A stretch of 64,000 nt of DNA from Neocallimastix lanati (nom. inval.) (GCA_016946835.1 JACVTC010000039.1:427501-491500), one strand, 5' to 3'; positions 1 to 11,870 are shown, counted from the first letter of the stretch. Numbers and translations: made by a program. The notes: generated from the letters alone by a model not told the origin.

Positions 1-22
1 TTTAAGTAATAAAAAACTTACT

Positions 23-1027
23 GTGGAAACCTATCCACTTTGGGCTTCAGATATGGATCTAATATTAACTGCTAATGAATTAGATCAATATATCTACGAA
101 GATAATATGAAGAAAATTGCCAACAACGCTGAAAATTTCGAATCCTTAAAGGGTATGAAAATTAGAGGAACTGATACTTATTACCATAAATCAGTCACAA
201 CGAAAATGATAGTTGGTGACAGCAAAGCAAAAAGATATATTAGTATGAATTTAGAAAACGAAATTAAATTAAGTATAGATTTCAAGAATAGATCCGCATA
301 CGACATATGGAAATTGCTAAAGAAAACTTTTACCAAAGGTAATGAAGAAATGAAGTTACAATTAAACGAAAAGCTGGAGAACATGACTTACGATAAATCC
401 ACAGACATAGGAATTTTTATAGCCAACATGGAAATTACCTTCGACAAATTAAAGAAACTTGGGGAAAATGTGAACGATGAAAGAAAATTCAATTATTTAT
501 ATAATGCTATCCCATCCGATATTGCCCAATTAACAAATTTACTTGGTTTTCAGAATGATTGGAATGGATGTTGTAATATGCTAAAAACATCAATTCCAAG
601 AATAAAATTTTTGAATACTTTAAAAATTAAACAAGAAAAGGCTAAGGTATTCAATAATGAAGTAAGAATTAATGAAAGTAACAGTAGAAATAAACAAAAT
701 AGAAAGCGCAGTAAAAGAAATATCAGATGTCATAATTGTGGCGGATTTGGTCATATATCACGTGAGTGTCTCAAAAATGGAAGAATACACGGAGGTGTGG
801 TGTACGATAAATACGGTAAAGCACATTATAAAGAAAAAAAGATAAAACATCAAAAACATGCCGATAATGTAGAAATAAATGACCAAGAAGAAGAATCAGA
901 TAGATATGTTGATATTTACAGTAATGCATTAAATATGGATTATAATGATGAAAGGGAAGAAGGTCAATCTAACTGTGTTACAACAGAAAACACAGAGAAT
1001 AAAAACAATATTAAAAATTTTCATTAA
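23..1027 (+). CDS. Copia Gag-like protein (element part)
   Basis: A 334-residue open frame that starts near the window edge. The N-terminal half resembles the UBN2/Gag-polypeptide family of Copia elements (YDIWKLLKKTF and the following helices). A CCHC zinc knuckle, CHNCGGFGHISREC, lies near residues 234-247 after a basic stretch. The tail is acidic. It would package element RNA in the virus-like particle. The pol region follows about 110 bp downstream. This is an element gene, not a host gene. Confidence 0.85.
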   Translation: METYPLWASDMDLILTANELDQYIYEDNMKKIANNAENFESLKGMKIRGTDTYYHKSVTTKMIVGDSKAKRYISMNLENEIKLSIDFKNRSAYDIWKLLKKTFTKGNEEMKLQLNEKLENMTYDKSTDIGIFIANMEITFDKLKKLGENVNDERKFNYLYNAIPSDIAQLTNLLGFQNDWNGCCNMLKTSIPRIKFLNTLKIKQEKAKVFNNEVRINESNSRNKQNRKRSKRNIRCHNCGGFGHISRECLKNGRIHGGVVYDKYGKAHYKEKKIKHQKHADNVEINDQEEESDRYVDIYSNALNMDYNDEREEGQSNCVTTENTENKNNIKNFH

Positions 1028-1137
1028 AGCAAGATACTAGGCAGAGCTTAAGTTATTATACTGCCAAGTATGACAAAAATAATAATAACAAAATTAATAA
1101 AACAAACAAAAATAACAACAACATTATCTTATGGACA

Positions 1138-2556
1138 TTGGACTCTGGGGCGTCATATCACATGACCCATGATAAAAACATTTTAACAAATACACGTGAT
1201 TTCTGTATCAATATACATTTTGCTAATGGAGGAATGGTAAAATCAAAATACATTGGTAATTATGTTGGTTTAATTAATAATCACAAAATTATTTTAAACG
1301 ATGTCATTTATGTACCATCATTTAAAAGAAGTCTAATTTCCATAGATCATTTAAGCAAGGATAATTATAAAACTGTATTTTGTAAAAATAAGTACAACGA
1401 TAAAAACTGCGCTATTTTATATAACAATAATGGCAAAAGAATCTATACATCTTTCTCAAATAAATCTAAAGTTTACAAAATACTAACAAGCAAAAATAAT
1501 ATAAGTAATAGCTCAAATAACATTATATGTTATAGTTTACAAGATGCCTTAAACGATTCTGATATGAATCTCTGGCATAGAAGAATGGGTCATTTTAATA
1601 TTGACTCTATCAAAGATAATTTAAATAAAATAAATATAAAGCATAAGTGTAAAATTTGTTCTTGTTCGAAATTAAAGAATCTCCCTTACAAACCATCTAC
1701 TAATCATATGACAAAACCATTTGAACTTATTCACATGGATTTGGTATTTGTTCCCGACTATTCTATTTACGGGAATAAGTATTTTTTATCTATTCTTGAT
1801 GATTATTCAAGGTACAGTTGGGTCCTTTTTATAAAAAGAAAAAGTGAAACATTCAAAACTTTTATTATATGGTATAATCAAATTAAGAACTTATTTGATA
1901 ATTGTAATATTAAATACATTAAAACTGATAACGGCACTGAATTTTTCAATAGCAATTTCAACGAGTTTTATGAAAGAACAGGCATAATACATGAACATAC
2001 TATTCCTCATAATCCACAACAAAATGGAAGAGTGGAAAGACTTCATGGAACATTAATATCTAATGGTGACGCTATGTTAAACGATGCAAAGCTAAATCAT
2101 AAATTTTGGGAAGATGCTGTAACCACAGCAAATTATATACATAACAGGTTACCCCATAAAGGTAATAATAACAAAATACCATATGAAATTCTGTACAATG
2201 ATAAAGTTGATTATAATAAATTCAGAGTTTTTGGGTGTCGTGTATATTTTTTTGTTCCAAAACAATTTAGGAAGAAGTTCTGCAATACAACTCTCCCAGG
2301 TATTTTCCTTGGATATGATGAAATAAACCATACAGCTTATAAAATATATGACATTAAAAATAACAAAATAGTTTTAGCTCGCACTGTAGAATTCCTCGAA
2401 GATGAACCCGCAAATATAAGTGCCCCTCTAACATCACCAGACAGTATTAATTTCACTAATTATTATGAAAATGAAGAAATAGATCATATTAACAATGATG
2501 ACAATGAAAGTAATACAAATGATAATAATAGTGAATATAATGAAATTTATAATATA

Positions 2557-2607
<51 letters not shown>

Positions 2608-5159
2608 GATACCGAAATAAATAACCTAATCAATAATCATAATTATGATCCTAATAATATGTACCATCCAAATAATAATAATTTTATTAATATGAATCAT
2701 AATAATTTAATTTTACAAAATCAAAATAAAACTATTGGACCCACTCAATATATGGACAATTCAGAAAATAATAATAATAATAATTTTTCAATTTCCAATT
2801 CTAACAACCAATTAAATAATTTACATTATAATTCTAATGAAGGATCATTAAATTTAAATAATAATAATAAAATTAATTTAAATAATTTAATTCCTAAAAA
2901 TATTAATTCTATTTATTTCCAAGAAGAAAATAATAAAGATTTTTGTAATGGAAATAAAGAAAAATTTAATATTGATAATTTAATTGATACTAACAACAAT
3001 TATAATACTAATAATAATTATAATACTAATAATAATTATAATAATGATCCGAATAATTTAAATTTAATTAAAGACAATAATTTTAATTTAAATTATGAAA
3101 GAAAATTAAGTAATACAGGAAGAAACACAGGAATAAATTCAGGAATAAACACAGAAATAAACAAAATAAATTTAAATAAAAATAATTTAAATATAAACGT
3201 AAGTAATAATTCAAATTATCCTGAATTAATAAATAATGAAATAAATAACCATAATTATAATTTAGAAGAAAATAACCTACATAATTCGTTCGATAATGTA
3301 AATAACAATCCACGCGTGTATAAAGTAAGTGATAATAATAATATAATTATTAACGATAATAATAAAATGAATAATTATTATATGAGAGGTGACTTAAATT
3401 ATAATTTAAATAATGGTAATAATTCTAACGTCATTGGAGAAAATAATTACAATATAAATAAAGAGATAAATTTATATAAATCAAATAAAATTAAAGAAAT
3501 AAATTTAAATGATTTAAATAAACAAACTAATGCCAATGAGTATAATTCCAATGTGAATTATCATATACAGAATGTAAAATTTAGCAATAATTACAATAAA
3601 GAATTTAACCAAAACAATTCAGGTGGTAAGGTAAACAATGAAAATAAACAAACAAATAAACACCAAAATAAGAGTAAAAAATCAATTATCAATAATGATA
3701 ATGATAATAAACAAATAACTCTTAAGAAGAATAAAAATAAAAATAAATTAATTTCTAATAGAATAAGTAATGCTAAGAGTAAAGAGGAAACTATTCAATT
3801 TCTTTTAAATAAGTCGAAAGAATATAGTGAAAAATTTAATCAATTAAATAATGAAAATAATAAGAATGCTGATAAACGAAACAATAATGATAAAAATAAA
3901 CAAAATACCAAACAATCTAATAATAGTGGTAATATATATATAAGAAAAAACAATAATAAACGTAGAAAACGCTATAACAATGAATATATGATTAAAAATC
4001 ATCCAACAAAGAAAGTGAAATCGTTCAATATTAAAGATATTTTAGATACAACTGCACTTCTAGCAATAGACGACAAAAAGTTTATTGAACCACGTAATTA
4101 TAAAGAAATATTTTTAATGAATGATAAAGACATGTGGTTAAAAGCAGTGGATGAAGAATTGAATAATATGAAGAGAATGAGGGTATTTACAATTATTAAT
4201 AAAGTTCCTAAAGACGCAAATATCATTTCTACAAGATGGGTTCTTAAATACAAAAGAAACTCAGAAGGTAAAATTGTTAAATATAAAGCAAGATTAGTAG
4301 CTAAGGGCTACAGCCAGATATATGGGGTTGACTATAAAAACACTTTTTCACCTACCCTCAAACAAGATACACTTAAAATCATAATTGCCATTGCAGTCCA
4401 AAGAAAGTTCCATATACATCAAATGGATATTAAGGCTGCCTACTTGAATGCCAAATTGAATGAGGATATTTATATGTTGCTACCAGAAGGTATGAAACAA
4501 AAGGGATATTGTAAATTAAATAAAGCTTTATATGGGTTAAAACAGTCTGGAAGAATGTGGAACGAAACTTTAAATAAGGTATTGTTAAAATTAAATTTTA
4601 AAAGATTTTTAAGTGACCCATGCGTCTATATTAAAAAAGATAAAAGTAACGAAATTGTATGTTTACTAGCAGTCTACGTGGATGATATAATTGTTACAGG
4701 AACGGATGATGAAATAATTAAAACAAAATCTTTAATTAAAAATAATTTTGAAGCTACAGATGTAGGTGAAGTAGACTTTATTATAGGTATAAAATTTGTA
4801 AAATGTAATGACGGTTATATTATCCATCAGAAGAAATATCTTAATGAAATTTTAAATAAGTTTAATATCAATAAATATAACCCAGTATCAAATACAACAC
4901 CAATCGAATCTATTGAATTAAGGAGTAAAAAATTTAATGTAACAAAATATAAGCAAGCTATAGGATCTTTGTTATATTTAGCTATCAGCACGAGACCGGA
5001 CATATTATTTTCTGTAAGTAAAGCTTCCAGAAAATCCGATAATCCAACATACGAAGATTGGTACAATGTACTAAAAATTTTTAGATACTTGAAAGGTAAT
5101 CCTAACTATGGAATTAAATTCACTTATACTAATACTTTTAATTTTAATGTTTATGTTGA
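1138..5159 (+). CDS. Copia Pol proximal part: protease, integrase, Asn-rich linker, RT (element part)
   Basis: Visible parts in order are: an aspartic protease (DSGASYHMT) at the start; a GAG-pre-integrase domain (LWHRRMGHFN) near 1570; an integrase core with HMDLVF, KTDNGTEF and NGRVERLHG between about 1730 and 2050; an Asn-rich low-complexity linker of about 500 residues from about 2470 to 4030; and reverse transcriptase from about 4130 with RLVAKGYSQ and YVDDIIVTG. The linker is odd, because Copia elements normally have only a short variable region here. The block ends where the Gypsy element is inserted in the RNase H region. Confidence 0.9.
2470..4030 (+). repeat. Asn-rich (AAT-codon) low-complexity linker inside Copia Pol
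   Basis: About 500 codons dominated by AAT/Asn, with a pure AAT run at about 2557-2606, then a Lys/Asn-rich stretch before the reverse transcriptase. It sits between the integrase and RT domains. Its composition matches the host's own Asn-rich proteins in this window, so the host microsatellite habit has apparently spread into the element. Confidence 0.85.
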
Positions 5160-5802
5160 TGTAACGGAGGTGCTTCTATTGTAAAGGCGGGATGAGATAT
5201 AGAAACACAGAAAGGAGAAAACTCAATAGGTTTACACTATCTGTATAAATAATTCGTTTTATTAGAAATATTTTTTATTAATTATAAAATTTAAAATAAT
5301 TATTAATATTAATCAACAAGGTAATATTTCGAATTACTTATACGTTAATTATTATTAATAAAAGCACGAAGAAAAATATTTTCATTCGTGAAGTTCGCAC
5401 TATTTATACTTTTAACGGAAAAACAGTTTTAACATGTAAAAATAATTTTAAAGAAATATTTAGAAATATGTTTGTAATAATTAATAATGTAAAGTTTCTA
5501 GAATATAGATTTTAATTGATGAAAATGAATCTTATCAAAAAGAATAAAATAATTTATATAATAAGAATTTCTAAATTCATTTCGGTTGAATTACGAACCG
5601 AAAGAATCTTTAACTTTCTATAATTTTATACAGAAAGAATATTCAAGAAAATATTATTAATAATTAATAAAATAATTAATAAAATAATTATTAATGCAAA
5701 ATGGGTTGAGGTGTGAGTCGAACCCATGAAGTATTGGTCATGGTCAATGTAACTAACCATTGAACCAAAGTTCTAATTTTACTAACTGAAGATTTCGTTA
5801 CA
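5160..5802 (-). repeat. Gypsy LTR (left copy)
   Basis: This 643-bp LTR has terminal inverted heptamers TGTAACG/CGTTACA. It contains an 8-bp perfect hairpin stem (TTTCGGTT and AACCGAAA, around 5579-5602) and a tRNA-like segment near its right end. It matches the right copy base for base as far as can be read by eye. Confidence 0.95.
5700..5790 (-). other. tRNA-like segment (A-box/B-box) within the Gypsy LTR
   Basis: Read on the - strand, the segment contains TGGTTCAATGGTTAG, close to a tRNA A-box/D-arm. About 35 bases later comes GGGTTCGACTC, close to the B-box consensus GGTTCGANTCC. I could not draw a convincing cloverleaf, because the acceptor ends do not pair well, so this is not called a tRNA gene. 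The same segment recurs in the right LTR at about 10971-11061. It could be a tRNA relic, an internal Pol III promoter, or part of an LTR structure. Confidence 0.45.
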
Positions 5803-5828
5803 TGGTCCGCCTCCAGGATTCGGATACC
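5803..5828 (+). other. Candidate primer-binding-site-like sequence next to the left LTR
   Basis: Directly after the LTR terminal CA the + strand reads TGGTCCGCCTCCAGGATTCG. Its TGG start and the ATTCG ten bases on resemble the complement of a tRNA 3' end. A PBS here would make the left LTR the 5' LTR, which conflicts with the - strand coding region. Read on the - strand, the same bases end GGAGGCGGACCA and are moderately purine-rich, so they could instead be the polypurine tract of a - strand element. The role is unresolved. Confidence 0.35.
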
Positions 5829-5867
5829 AGACGAATCTAACAGTTAGGCATAACTTATACTAAAATT

Positions 5868-5935
5868 AAGCAAACTAAACTAAACTAAACTAAATTAAAC
5901 TAAACTAAACTAAAATAAAATAAAATAAAAATAAT
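5868..5935. repeat. AAACT-type short tandem repeat
   Basis: A run of AAACT/AAATT pentamers passes into AAAAT pentamers, just inside the left Gypsy LTR. It is simple-sequence DNA in the element's non-coding margin. Confidence 0.8.
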
Positions 5936-6138
5936 AATTAACCATTTTATAGTACGAACTTTTTTGAATAAAATTACATGATATTAATAAAGTTACATGA
6001 ATATAATATATAATAAGAATACATGAATATTAATAATATTTAATAATATAAAATAATATTTAGTAATATTGATATTAATAAATTAATATAAGTTTGATAT
6101 TAATAAAGTAAAGATTCATTTTCAAGTTTTAATTTTAG

Positions 6139-8580
6139 TTATTTTTTGTTAAATTCTTTTAAGAGTTTAGGGCAATTTAGATTTTCTTCGGGTTCCCAAG
6201 ATGCTTCAGATAAAGGATAACCTTTCCATTTAATAAGATATTGGATTTTGCCATAATGTTTTCTTTTATCAAGAATTTTTTCAACTTCGTATTCTTCTTC
6301 ATTGTCAATAATTATCGGTGGTGGTGGTTCTTTCTTTCGTCCAAAGTGATCTTCATAAAATGGTTCAAGTTCAGAAACATGTATTACAGGATGGATTCTG
6401 ATTTTTTTTGGTAAGTCTAACTTATATGAAACGGGAGAAATTTTCTTAATGATTTTATATGGACCAAGTTTTCTGGGTTTAAGTTTTTTATTTCCATTAT
6501 GAATTATAAGTGAACTATTAATCCACACTTTATCACCAGGTTTAAAGTTTGGAGCTTCAATACGATGTTTGTTTGCAAATTCTTCTTGCTTTTTTCTTGC
6601 TTGTTGTAAATTTCCATTAAGTGTTTTGAATAATTCTGAAAAATCTTTTGTAAATTCATCAGCTCTAGGAACATCTGTACTGTTTGGAATTGATGGTGAA
6701 TATCTTGGATTATATCCATAGTTTGCATAAAAAGGTGAGTGCTTAATTGATTCTTGAATTGAATTATTATAACTGAATTCTGCTAGGAATAAAAAATTAT
6801 ACCAATCAGAACCTTTGAAGTTTGAATAACATCTTAAGTATTGTTCAATAACGGAGTTCACCCTCTCCGTTAAACCATTGGTTTGGTGATGGAAGGGAGA
6901 AGCAAGTTTCGTTGTGATATTGAAAGATTTACAAATAGCTGACCAAAATTTTGAAGTGAATTGAGAATCTTTATCAGAAAAAAAATCGGAGGGTGGTTTA
7001 TGAATACGGAAGAGGTCATTTATGTCTTTCTTGGGAACAAATAAAACAGAAGCAGCAGCTGGAGATTTAGATTTTCTAATAAATTTTTTGTCTTCATTTT
7101 CTTTAATATATTTCTTCGAAGCTAGAGATTCATTTTTAGTTAAGGAGTAGATTGGGTCATAATGAAGTTTTTCATTTTGTTTGGGTTTAATCTCGCTATC
7201 AAAAGGACAATAAGGAGGTGATTGATTAGTGTATATTTCACTGAAAGTGTCTATAAATGGAAGTAATTTTTTTGGTAACGATTTGCTTATTTTATTATTG
7301 ATTTCTTCATTTTCATTTTTGTCATTTTGTTTAGTAGTATTTAAAGGAACATAAGAAGTAAAGGAGTTAGGGATGATTAAACAATTTTCAACGCAATAAT
7401 TGGAATTAAATCTTAAGACTTTATTTTTGAAGTCAATATCAGGATTGTGAGTAGAAATCCATTCGAAACCTAAAATAGCACAATAAGAAGGAAGGTCAAC
7501 CACATAGAATTGAGTCTTACATTTATGGTTATTATAAGTGATAGAAATAGGAAGAGTTTTTCCAAGAATAGTTTGCTTTCCACCGATGCCAGATACTTTA
7601 GGAAAATTAGTTTTGGTTGAATACGGGATATTATTTTCTTTAACATAGTAAATATCCATTAAATTAATTTGAGAACCAGTATCGAGAAGAATTTTAGCGG
7701 TAGAATTTGTATTATCAATACTTAAAGAAAATTCGTAAATAGGAAGATTTGAGTCAGAAACTCTAGGTCTAGAAATAGGTTTTGATTCGGGATTAGAAAC
7801 ATAAGTGCTACTTGATGAAGGTTTATTTTTATTTTTATATTTATTTTTAAGTGGACAATTGTCGAGAGAATGTTCAGAGGATCCACAATATAGACAAAGA
7901 TTTTCTCTTCTTCTTCTTTCTTTTTCTTCTTGAGAAAGAGGTCCATGAGGTTTAGATTTAAATTGTTTTTGGAAAAAGAATGATTTTTTGCCCTTTTTAT
8001 TTTTATTATTATTACTATTATTTGAATTTTGACCTTGAAGATTGGAAAATTGTCTATGAGTAGAGATACGATTATCGATTCTAGATGCAATTGTTTGCAT
8101 AGCAAAGAGGGTTTGAGGTCCAGGAAACATTTCTAAAATTCTAGTAGCAATATGGTCGTGTAGACCGGCAAGAAAGGCGTCCATCTTGGCTTCTTCATTC
8201 CAAGAAGATTCATCGGCGTATTTATTAAATTCTAAAATATAATTTCTGACTTCACCAATTCGTTTTTGTTTGATTGTTCTTAATTTCTGGTTCGCAATAA
8301 AGGTAGAATCGTAGCTTCCAAATACTGATTTTAATCTAGCAATGAATTGATTGTAATTAAGGAGACAAGGATCTTGGTTTTCAATGAGAGTAGCAGCCCA
8401 ATTCATGGCGTTTCCATACAAACGAGAAATGATATAGATTACTTTAGCTTCATCGTTTGCAAATCTTTCTGGTTGGATCATAAAAATAAGTTCCATTTTA
8501 GCTAGAAATCCTTTAAAGAATCGACGATCACCAGCAAAACCGTCCTTAAAAGTAGGATTTTCTTGATAATAGTTGTCCAT
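6139..8580 (-). CDS. Gypsy Gag-Pol remnant with chromodomain (element part)
   Basis: This 813-residue frame has, in order: a retrotransposon Gag domain (about residues 30-150); a CCHC-like knuckle [15 protein letters not shown] near 230; an aspartic protease with [12 protein letters not shown] near 298; an integrase section with [14 protein letters not shown] and [13 protein letters not shown] (about 545-600); and a C-terminal chromodomain ([10 protein letters not shown] ... [17 protein letters not shown], about 765-813). The chromodomain places it with the chromoviruses. Not all pol domains are recognisable, so it is treated as broken. Confidence 0.9.
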   Translation of the reverse strand: MDNYYQENPTFKDGFAGDRRFFKGFLAKMELIFMIQPERFANDEAKVIYIISRLYGNAMNWAATLIENQDPCLLNYNQFIARLKSVFGSYDSTFIANQKLRTIKQKRIGEVRNYILEFNKYADESSWNEEAKMDAFLAGLHDHIATRILEMFPGPQTLFAMQTIASRIDNRISTHRQFSNLQGQNSNNSNNNKNKKGKKSFFFQKQFKSKPHGPLSQEEKERRRRENLCLYCGSSEHSLDNCPLKNKYKNKNKPSSSSTYVSNPESKPISRPRVSDSNLPIYEFSLSIDNTNSTAKILLDTGSQINLMDIYYVKENNIPYSTKTNFPKVSGIGGKQTILGKTLPISITYNNHKCKTQFYVVDLPSYCAILGFEWISTHNPDIDFKNKVLRFNSNYCVENCLIIPNSFTSYVPLNTTKQNDKNENEEINNKISKSLPKKLLPFIDTFSEIYTNQSPPYCPFDSEIKPKQNEKLHYDPIYSLTKNESLASKKYIKENEDKKFIRKSKSPAAASVLFVPKKDINDLFRIHKPPSDFFSDKDSQFTSKFWSAICKSFNITTKLASPFHHQTNGLTERVNSVIEQYLRCYSNFKGSDWYNFLFLAEFSYNNSIQESIKHSPFYANYGYNPRYSPSIPNSTDVPRADEFTKDFSELFKTLNGNLQQARKKQEEFANKHRIEAPNFKPGDKVWINSSLIIHNGNKKLKPRKLGPYKIIKKISPVSYKLDLPKKIRIHPVIHVSELEPFYEDHFGRKKEPPPPIIIDNEEEYEVEKILDKRKHYGKIQYLIKWKGYPLSEASWEPEENLNCPKLLKEFNKK

Positions 8581-9632
8581 ATTAAAATAAATAAGGTAAA
8601 GTAGAATAAGTTTTCAAAGGTAAAGAATAGGCGGTAGAATCCAGAAATTCCCAAAGTGGTAGTAGAGATTCCAATAATCCAAAAGGTAGTAGATAGGTAG
8701 TAGAGATTCCAAAAGTTCAAAAGTTGTTTATTGGTAGGTTTCCAAGGTTAATGGATAAGAACACAAAATTTTACTAACACTTTATAATATTTTATAATTA
8801 AATATTTTTATTTTATAATTATTTATCAAAAATTACTGAAATATAAACTAGATTATATAGTATTGGACCAACTAAATATATAATCTATCAAAGTTTTATA
8901 CGATAAGTTCCTTTAGCCTTTTAGTGATAACGCAGATAAAATCGATTGTTAATGTCTTATAGACAAAAGGAAGTAATATTGTTAGATTCTTTATTATGTC
9001 TAACTTATTGTTAGCTGAAAAGAATAAAACAAATTATTTTCCCCTATATCAATAGTATCTGAACACTAAAATGTTACGAAAACAGAGACCAACTTCTGTC
9101 GCTTTGGAAGTCGTATAAACCTTATATTTATATTTTAATCTTTGTTTTCTTAATTATAAAATTATAATATTAATTATAAAATTATTGATTGATAAAATAG
9201 AATAGTACTATTGACTCACAACTATAGAAAAAACCGTCAGTACTATTATAACTAGTGCCGCGAGTAAGCACGAAATAAAATTTTAAAATACTATATAATT
9301 TTAATCTTACGCCTTCGGTGACGTAAGCTCCTTATTCGCCAGAGTTGTTGCAAACCTAGAACCGTTTTCCTTTATAATAGGCTACGGTGCTCTCTTATAG
9401 AGTTTTACCTAGTCTAGAACCAAATCTATTCGTCGAGTGCAACACTAAAGAAGACAATTCTTCTAACTCTGTATATGAGCTCTATTCGCTCGTATAAACG
9501 CTTTTTTAAATAATTAAATAAAAAATAAAATTGAACAAGTTTTTCTTGCTATTATTTCAAGCAAGTAATTTATTAAAATAATTAAAAATAAAAAATTATT
9601 ATTACAATTATTAATATTAATATTATTATTAT

Positions 9633-9669
<37 letters not shown>

Positions 9670-9914
9670 AAGCTAATTTAAAAAATTATTATTTTTGTGA
9701 TAAATTAAATGAAAGAAAAATTTTTTTTTTTTATTTATCTAAAACTAATTGATTTATTCACTAAATTAATCTAAAATATTTATCTAAAAATTAAAAATTT
9801 TTCTTACTAAATTAATTTAATATTATTTATCTAATTATAAATTAATTTTGTTGGTAAATATTAGAATTAATTTTAAAGGGTTAAGGTAATACAAGATTAA
9901 TTTAATATTATCTA

Positions 9915-9957
<43 letters not shown>

Positions 9958-10430
9958 GTTAAGGTAATGCAAGTTTTATCTTAATAGGGTAGTACAAATT
10001 TAAATTGAATTATTTGATCGGGTAGTACAAGAATTTTTGTTATAAGAATTAATTTCAACAACCATAGGATTAGGATTATCCGGTAATATAATAGATTCAA
10101 AGGATTGAATTATATAATAGTGAAGGTAACTCAAAACAGACAAGGTGATAATTTGAATAGGAATCAATAGGCAGTAATTATTCGTCTGGGAGGAGATAAA
10201 ATCCGAGATTAAAAGATATAGAAGTCCGGTATTAAAGAGATAGTAAATAAAAAGATTTATTCAAAGATTATTAGATTAAGATAGAGAGAACCGGAAGAGT
10301 AGGTATTAGTAAAAGTAGAAACCCAACGATTGCCAAAAGATATTGAGAAAGTAGAATTCCTAAAAGTACGGTAGAATGTCTGCGGGATAGCGCAAAGGTA
10401 TTGAGGGCTTGGATTAGCAGGTGCTTTTAT
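8581..10430 (-). other. Non-coding leader of the Gypsy element
   Basis: Nearly 1.9 kb without a credible gene. The parts at 8880-9500 and 9960-10430 are less AT-rich than host intergenic DNA. A short hairpin (CTTACG ... CGTAAG) lies at about 9307-9330. Two poly-T runs, at about 9637-9666 and 9918-9953, interrupt the region. It belongs to the element because it lies between its LTRs. Confidence 0.7.
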
Positions 10431-11073
10431 TGTAACGGAGGTGCTTCTATTGTAAAGGCGGGATGAGATATAGAAACACAGAAAGGAGAAAACTCAATAG
10501 GTTTACACTATCTGTATAAATAATTCGTTTTATTAGAAATATTTTTTATTAATTATAAAATTTAAAATAATTATTAATATTAATCAACAAGGTAATATTT
10601 CGAATTACTTATACGTTAATTATTATTAATAAAAGCACGAAGAAAAATATTTTCATTCGTGAAGTTCGCACTATTTATACTTTTAACGGAAAAACAGTTT
10701 TAACATGTAAAAATAATTTTAAAGAAATATTTAGAAATATGTTTGTAATAATTAATAATGTAAAGTTTCTAGAATATAGATTTTAATTGATGAAAATGAA
10801 TCTTATCAAAAAGAATAAAATAATTTATATAATAAGAATTTCTAAATTCATTTCGGTTGAATTACGAACCGAAAGAATCTTTAACTTTCTATAATTTTAT
10901 ACAGAAAGAATATTCAAGAAAATATTATTAATAATTAATAAAATAATTAATAAAATAATTATTAATGCAAAATGGGTTGAGGTGTGAGTCGAACCCATGA
11001 AGTATTGGTCATGGTCAATGTAACTAACCATTGAACCAAAGTTCTAATTTTACTAACTGAAGATTTCGTTACA
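10431..11073 (-). repeat. Gypsy LTR (right copy)
   Basis: Same 643-bp sequence as the left LTR. Just before it, at about 10420, the sequence GGTGCTTTTATTGTAA nearly repeats the LTR's own early GGTGCTTCTATTGTAA, a small direct similarity across the boundary. GTTGA follows directly at 11074. Confidence 0.95.
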
Positions 11074-11078
11074 GTTGA

Positions 11079-11538
11079 CGCCGATTTAGGTGGTGATAAG
11101 GAAACAAGGAAGTCAACTACTGGATTTGTAATGATGATAAACTCAGCTCCTACTAGTTGGTATTCCAAACTGCAACATTGTGTTTCAGTTTCTACTGCGG
11201 AAAGTGAGTATTATGGAATTCATGAGTGTGCAAGACACTGTCTCTGGTATAGAAATATATTTAAGGAACTTGGACTTAAGCAGGATGTTATTACAATAAA
11301 CACCGATAATAAAGCTGCAATTTACAATTGCGAAAATGAAACTATTAATCCGAAATCTAAGCACATCGACCTACGATATCACAGTATAAGAGAATTAATC
11401 AAGAAAGGTTATATCAATTTAAAGTATATAAAATCGGAAAATAACTTATCCGATGGATTTACCAAATATCTAAATTCTACTTTAATGACCAGGTTTAGAA
11501 ATAATATTCTCTATGATCTAAATAATATTAAACTTTAG
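11079..11538 (+). CDS. Copia Pol distal part: RNase H (element part)
   Basis: It contains Copia RNase H hallmarks: STAESEYYGIHECARHCLW, then INTDNKAAIYN, then SKHIDLRYHSIREL and SENNLSDGFTKYL. It ends at TAG (11536-11538) directly against the polypurine tract. It lies on the far side of the nested Gypsy element from the RT part. Confidence 0.9.
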
Positions 11539-11544
11539 GGGGAA

Positions 11545-11870
11545 TGTTAAAAATAAAGTTTAATATTTTAATTAAGTCTTGTATAATTAAGATTTACTTA
11601 TTTATTAAATTAAATATGTTTTTCATTATTTTGTATAATGTAAAATATTATGAGGCGTATTAATGATGTACATCATATATTTACAATTATAACTAATATA
11701 GTTAAATTAAATTTTATTAATGTATATACATTTAAGGATTATGATAATTAATCCTATAATATAAAATATTACTAAAAATATATAGTTATTAAAATAATAA
11801 TAAAAATAATAAAAATAAATAAAGTGATCACATATCAAAAATTAAAATTTAATAACATAATATTCAAACA
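11545..11870 (+). repeat. Putative Copia 3' LTR
   Basis: It begins TGTTAA directly after the polypurine stretch AGGGGGAA (11537-11544). The end at about 11870 (...TTCAAACA) is a guess, because the 5' LTR is outside the window and cannot be compared. Confidence 0.4.

Larger units (their letters stand above)
5160..11073 (-). mobile_element. Ty3/Gypsy chromodomain (chromovirus-type) element nested in Copia; young insertion
   Basis: Two direct 643-bp LTRs (5160-5802 and 10431-11073) begin TGTAACGG and end CGTTACA. They look identical by eye. GTTGA occurs immediately outside both ends (5155-5159 and 11074-11078), a 5-bp target duplication. The interior has a - strand coding region with Gag, zinc knuckle, protease, integrase and chromodomain parts, followed on that strand's upstream side by a 1.85-kb non-coding leader. 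Not every pol domain is recognisable, so the copy is internally broken with about one major break. LTR identity means a very recent insertion. Strand is assigned from the coding region. Confidence 0.92.
1..11870 (+). mobile_element. Copia (Ty1/Copia, Pseudoviridae-type) LTR element, interrupted by a nested Gypsy element
   Basis: A Ty1/Copia element runs from before the window edge to about 11.87 kb. Its order is Gag with a CCHC knuckle, protease, GAG-pre-integrase, integrase, reverse transcriptase and RNase H; having integrase before RT is diagnostic of Copia. The 5' LTR lies outside the window. A polypurine stretch at 11537-11544 is followed by TGTTAA at 11545, which fits the start of the 3' LTR. 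The element is broken by at least one event, the nested insertion at 5160-11073. The rest of its coding sequence looks little decayed, so it was probably young when hit. The right end (about 11870) is an estimate. Confidence 0.9.

Noticed and set aside
5700-5790. A true tRNA gene
   Set aside because: A-box-like and B-box-like segments are present, but the acceptor and T stems do not pair convincingly, and the segment lies inside both LTRs.
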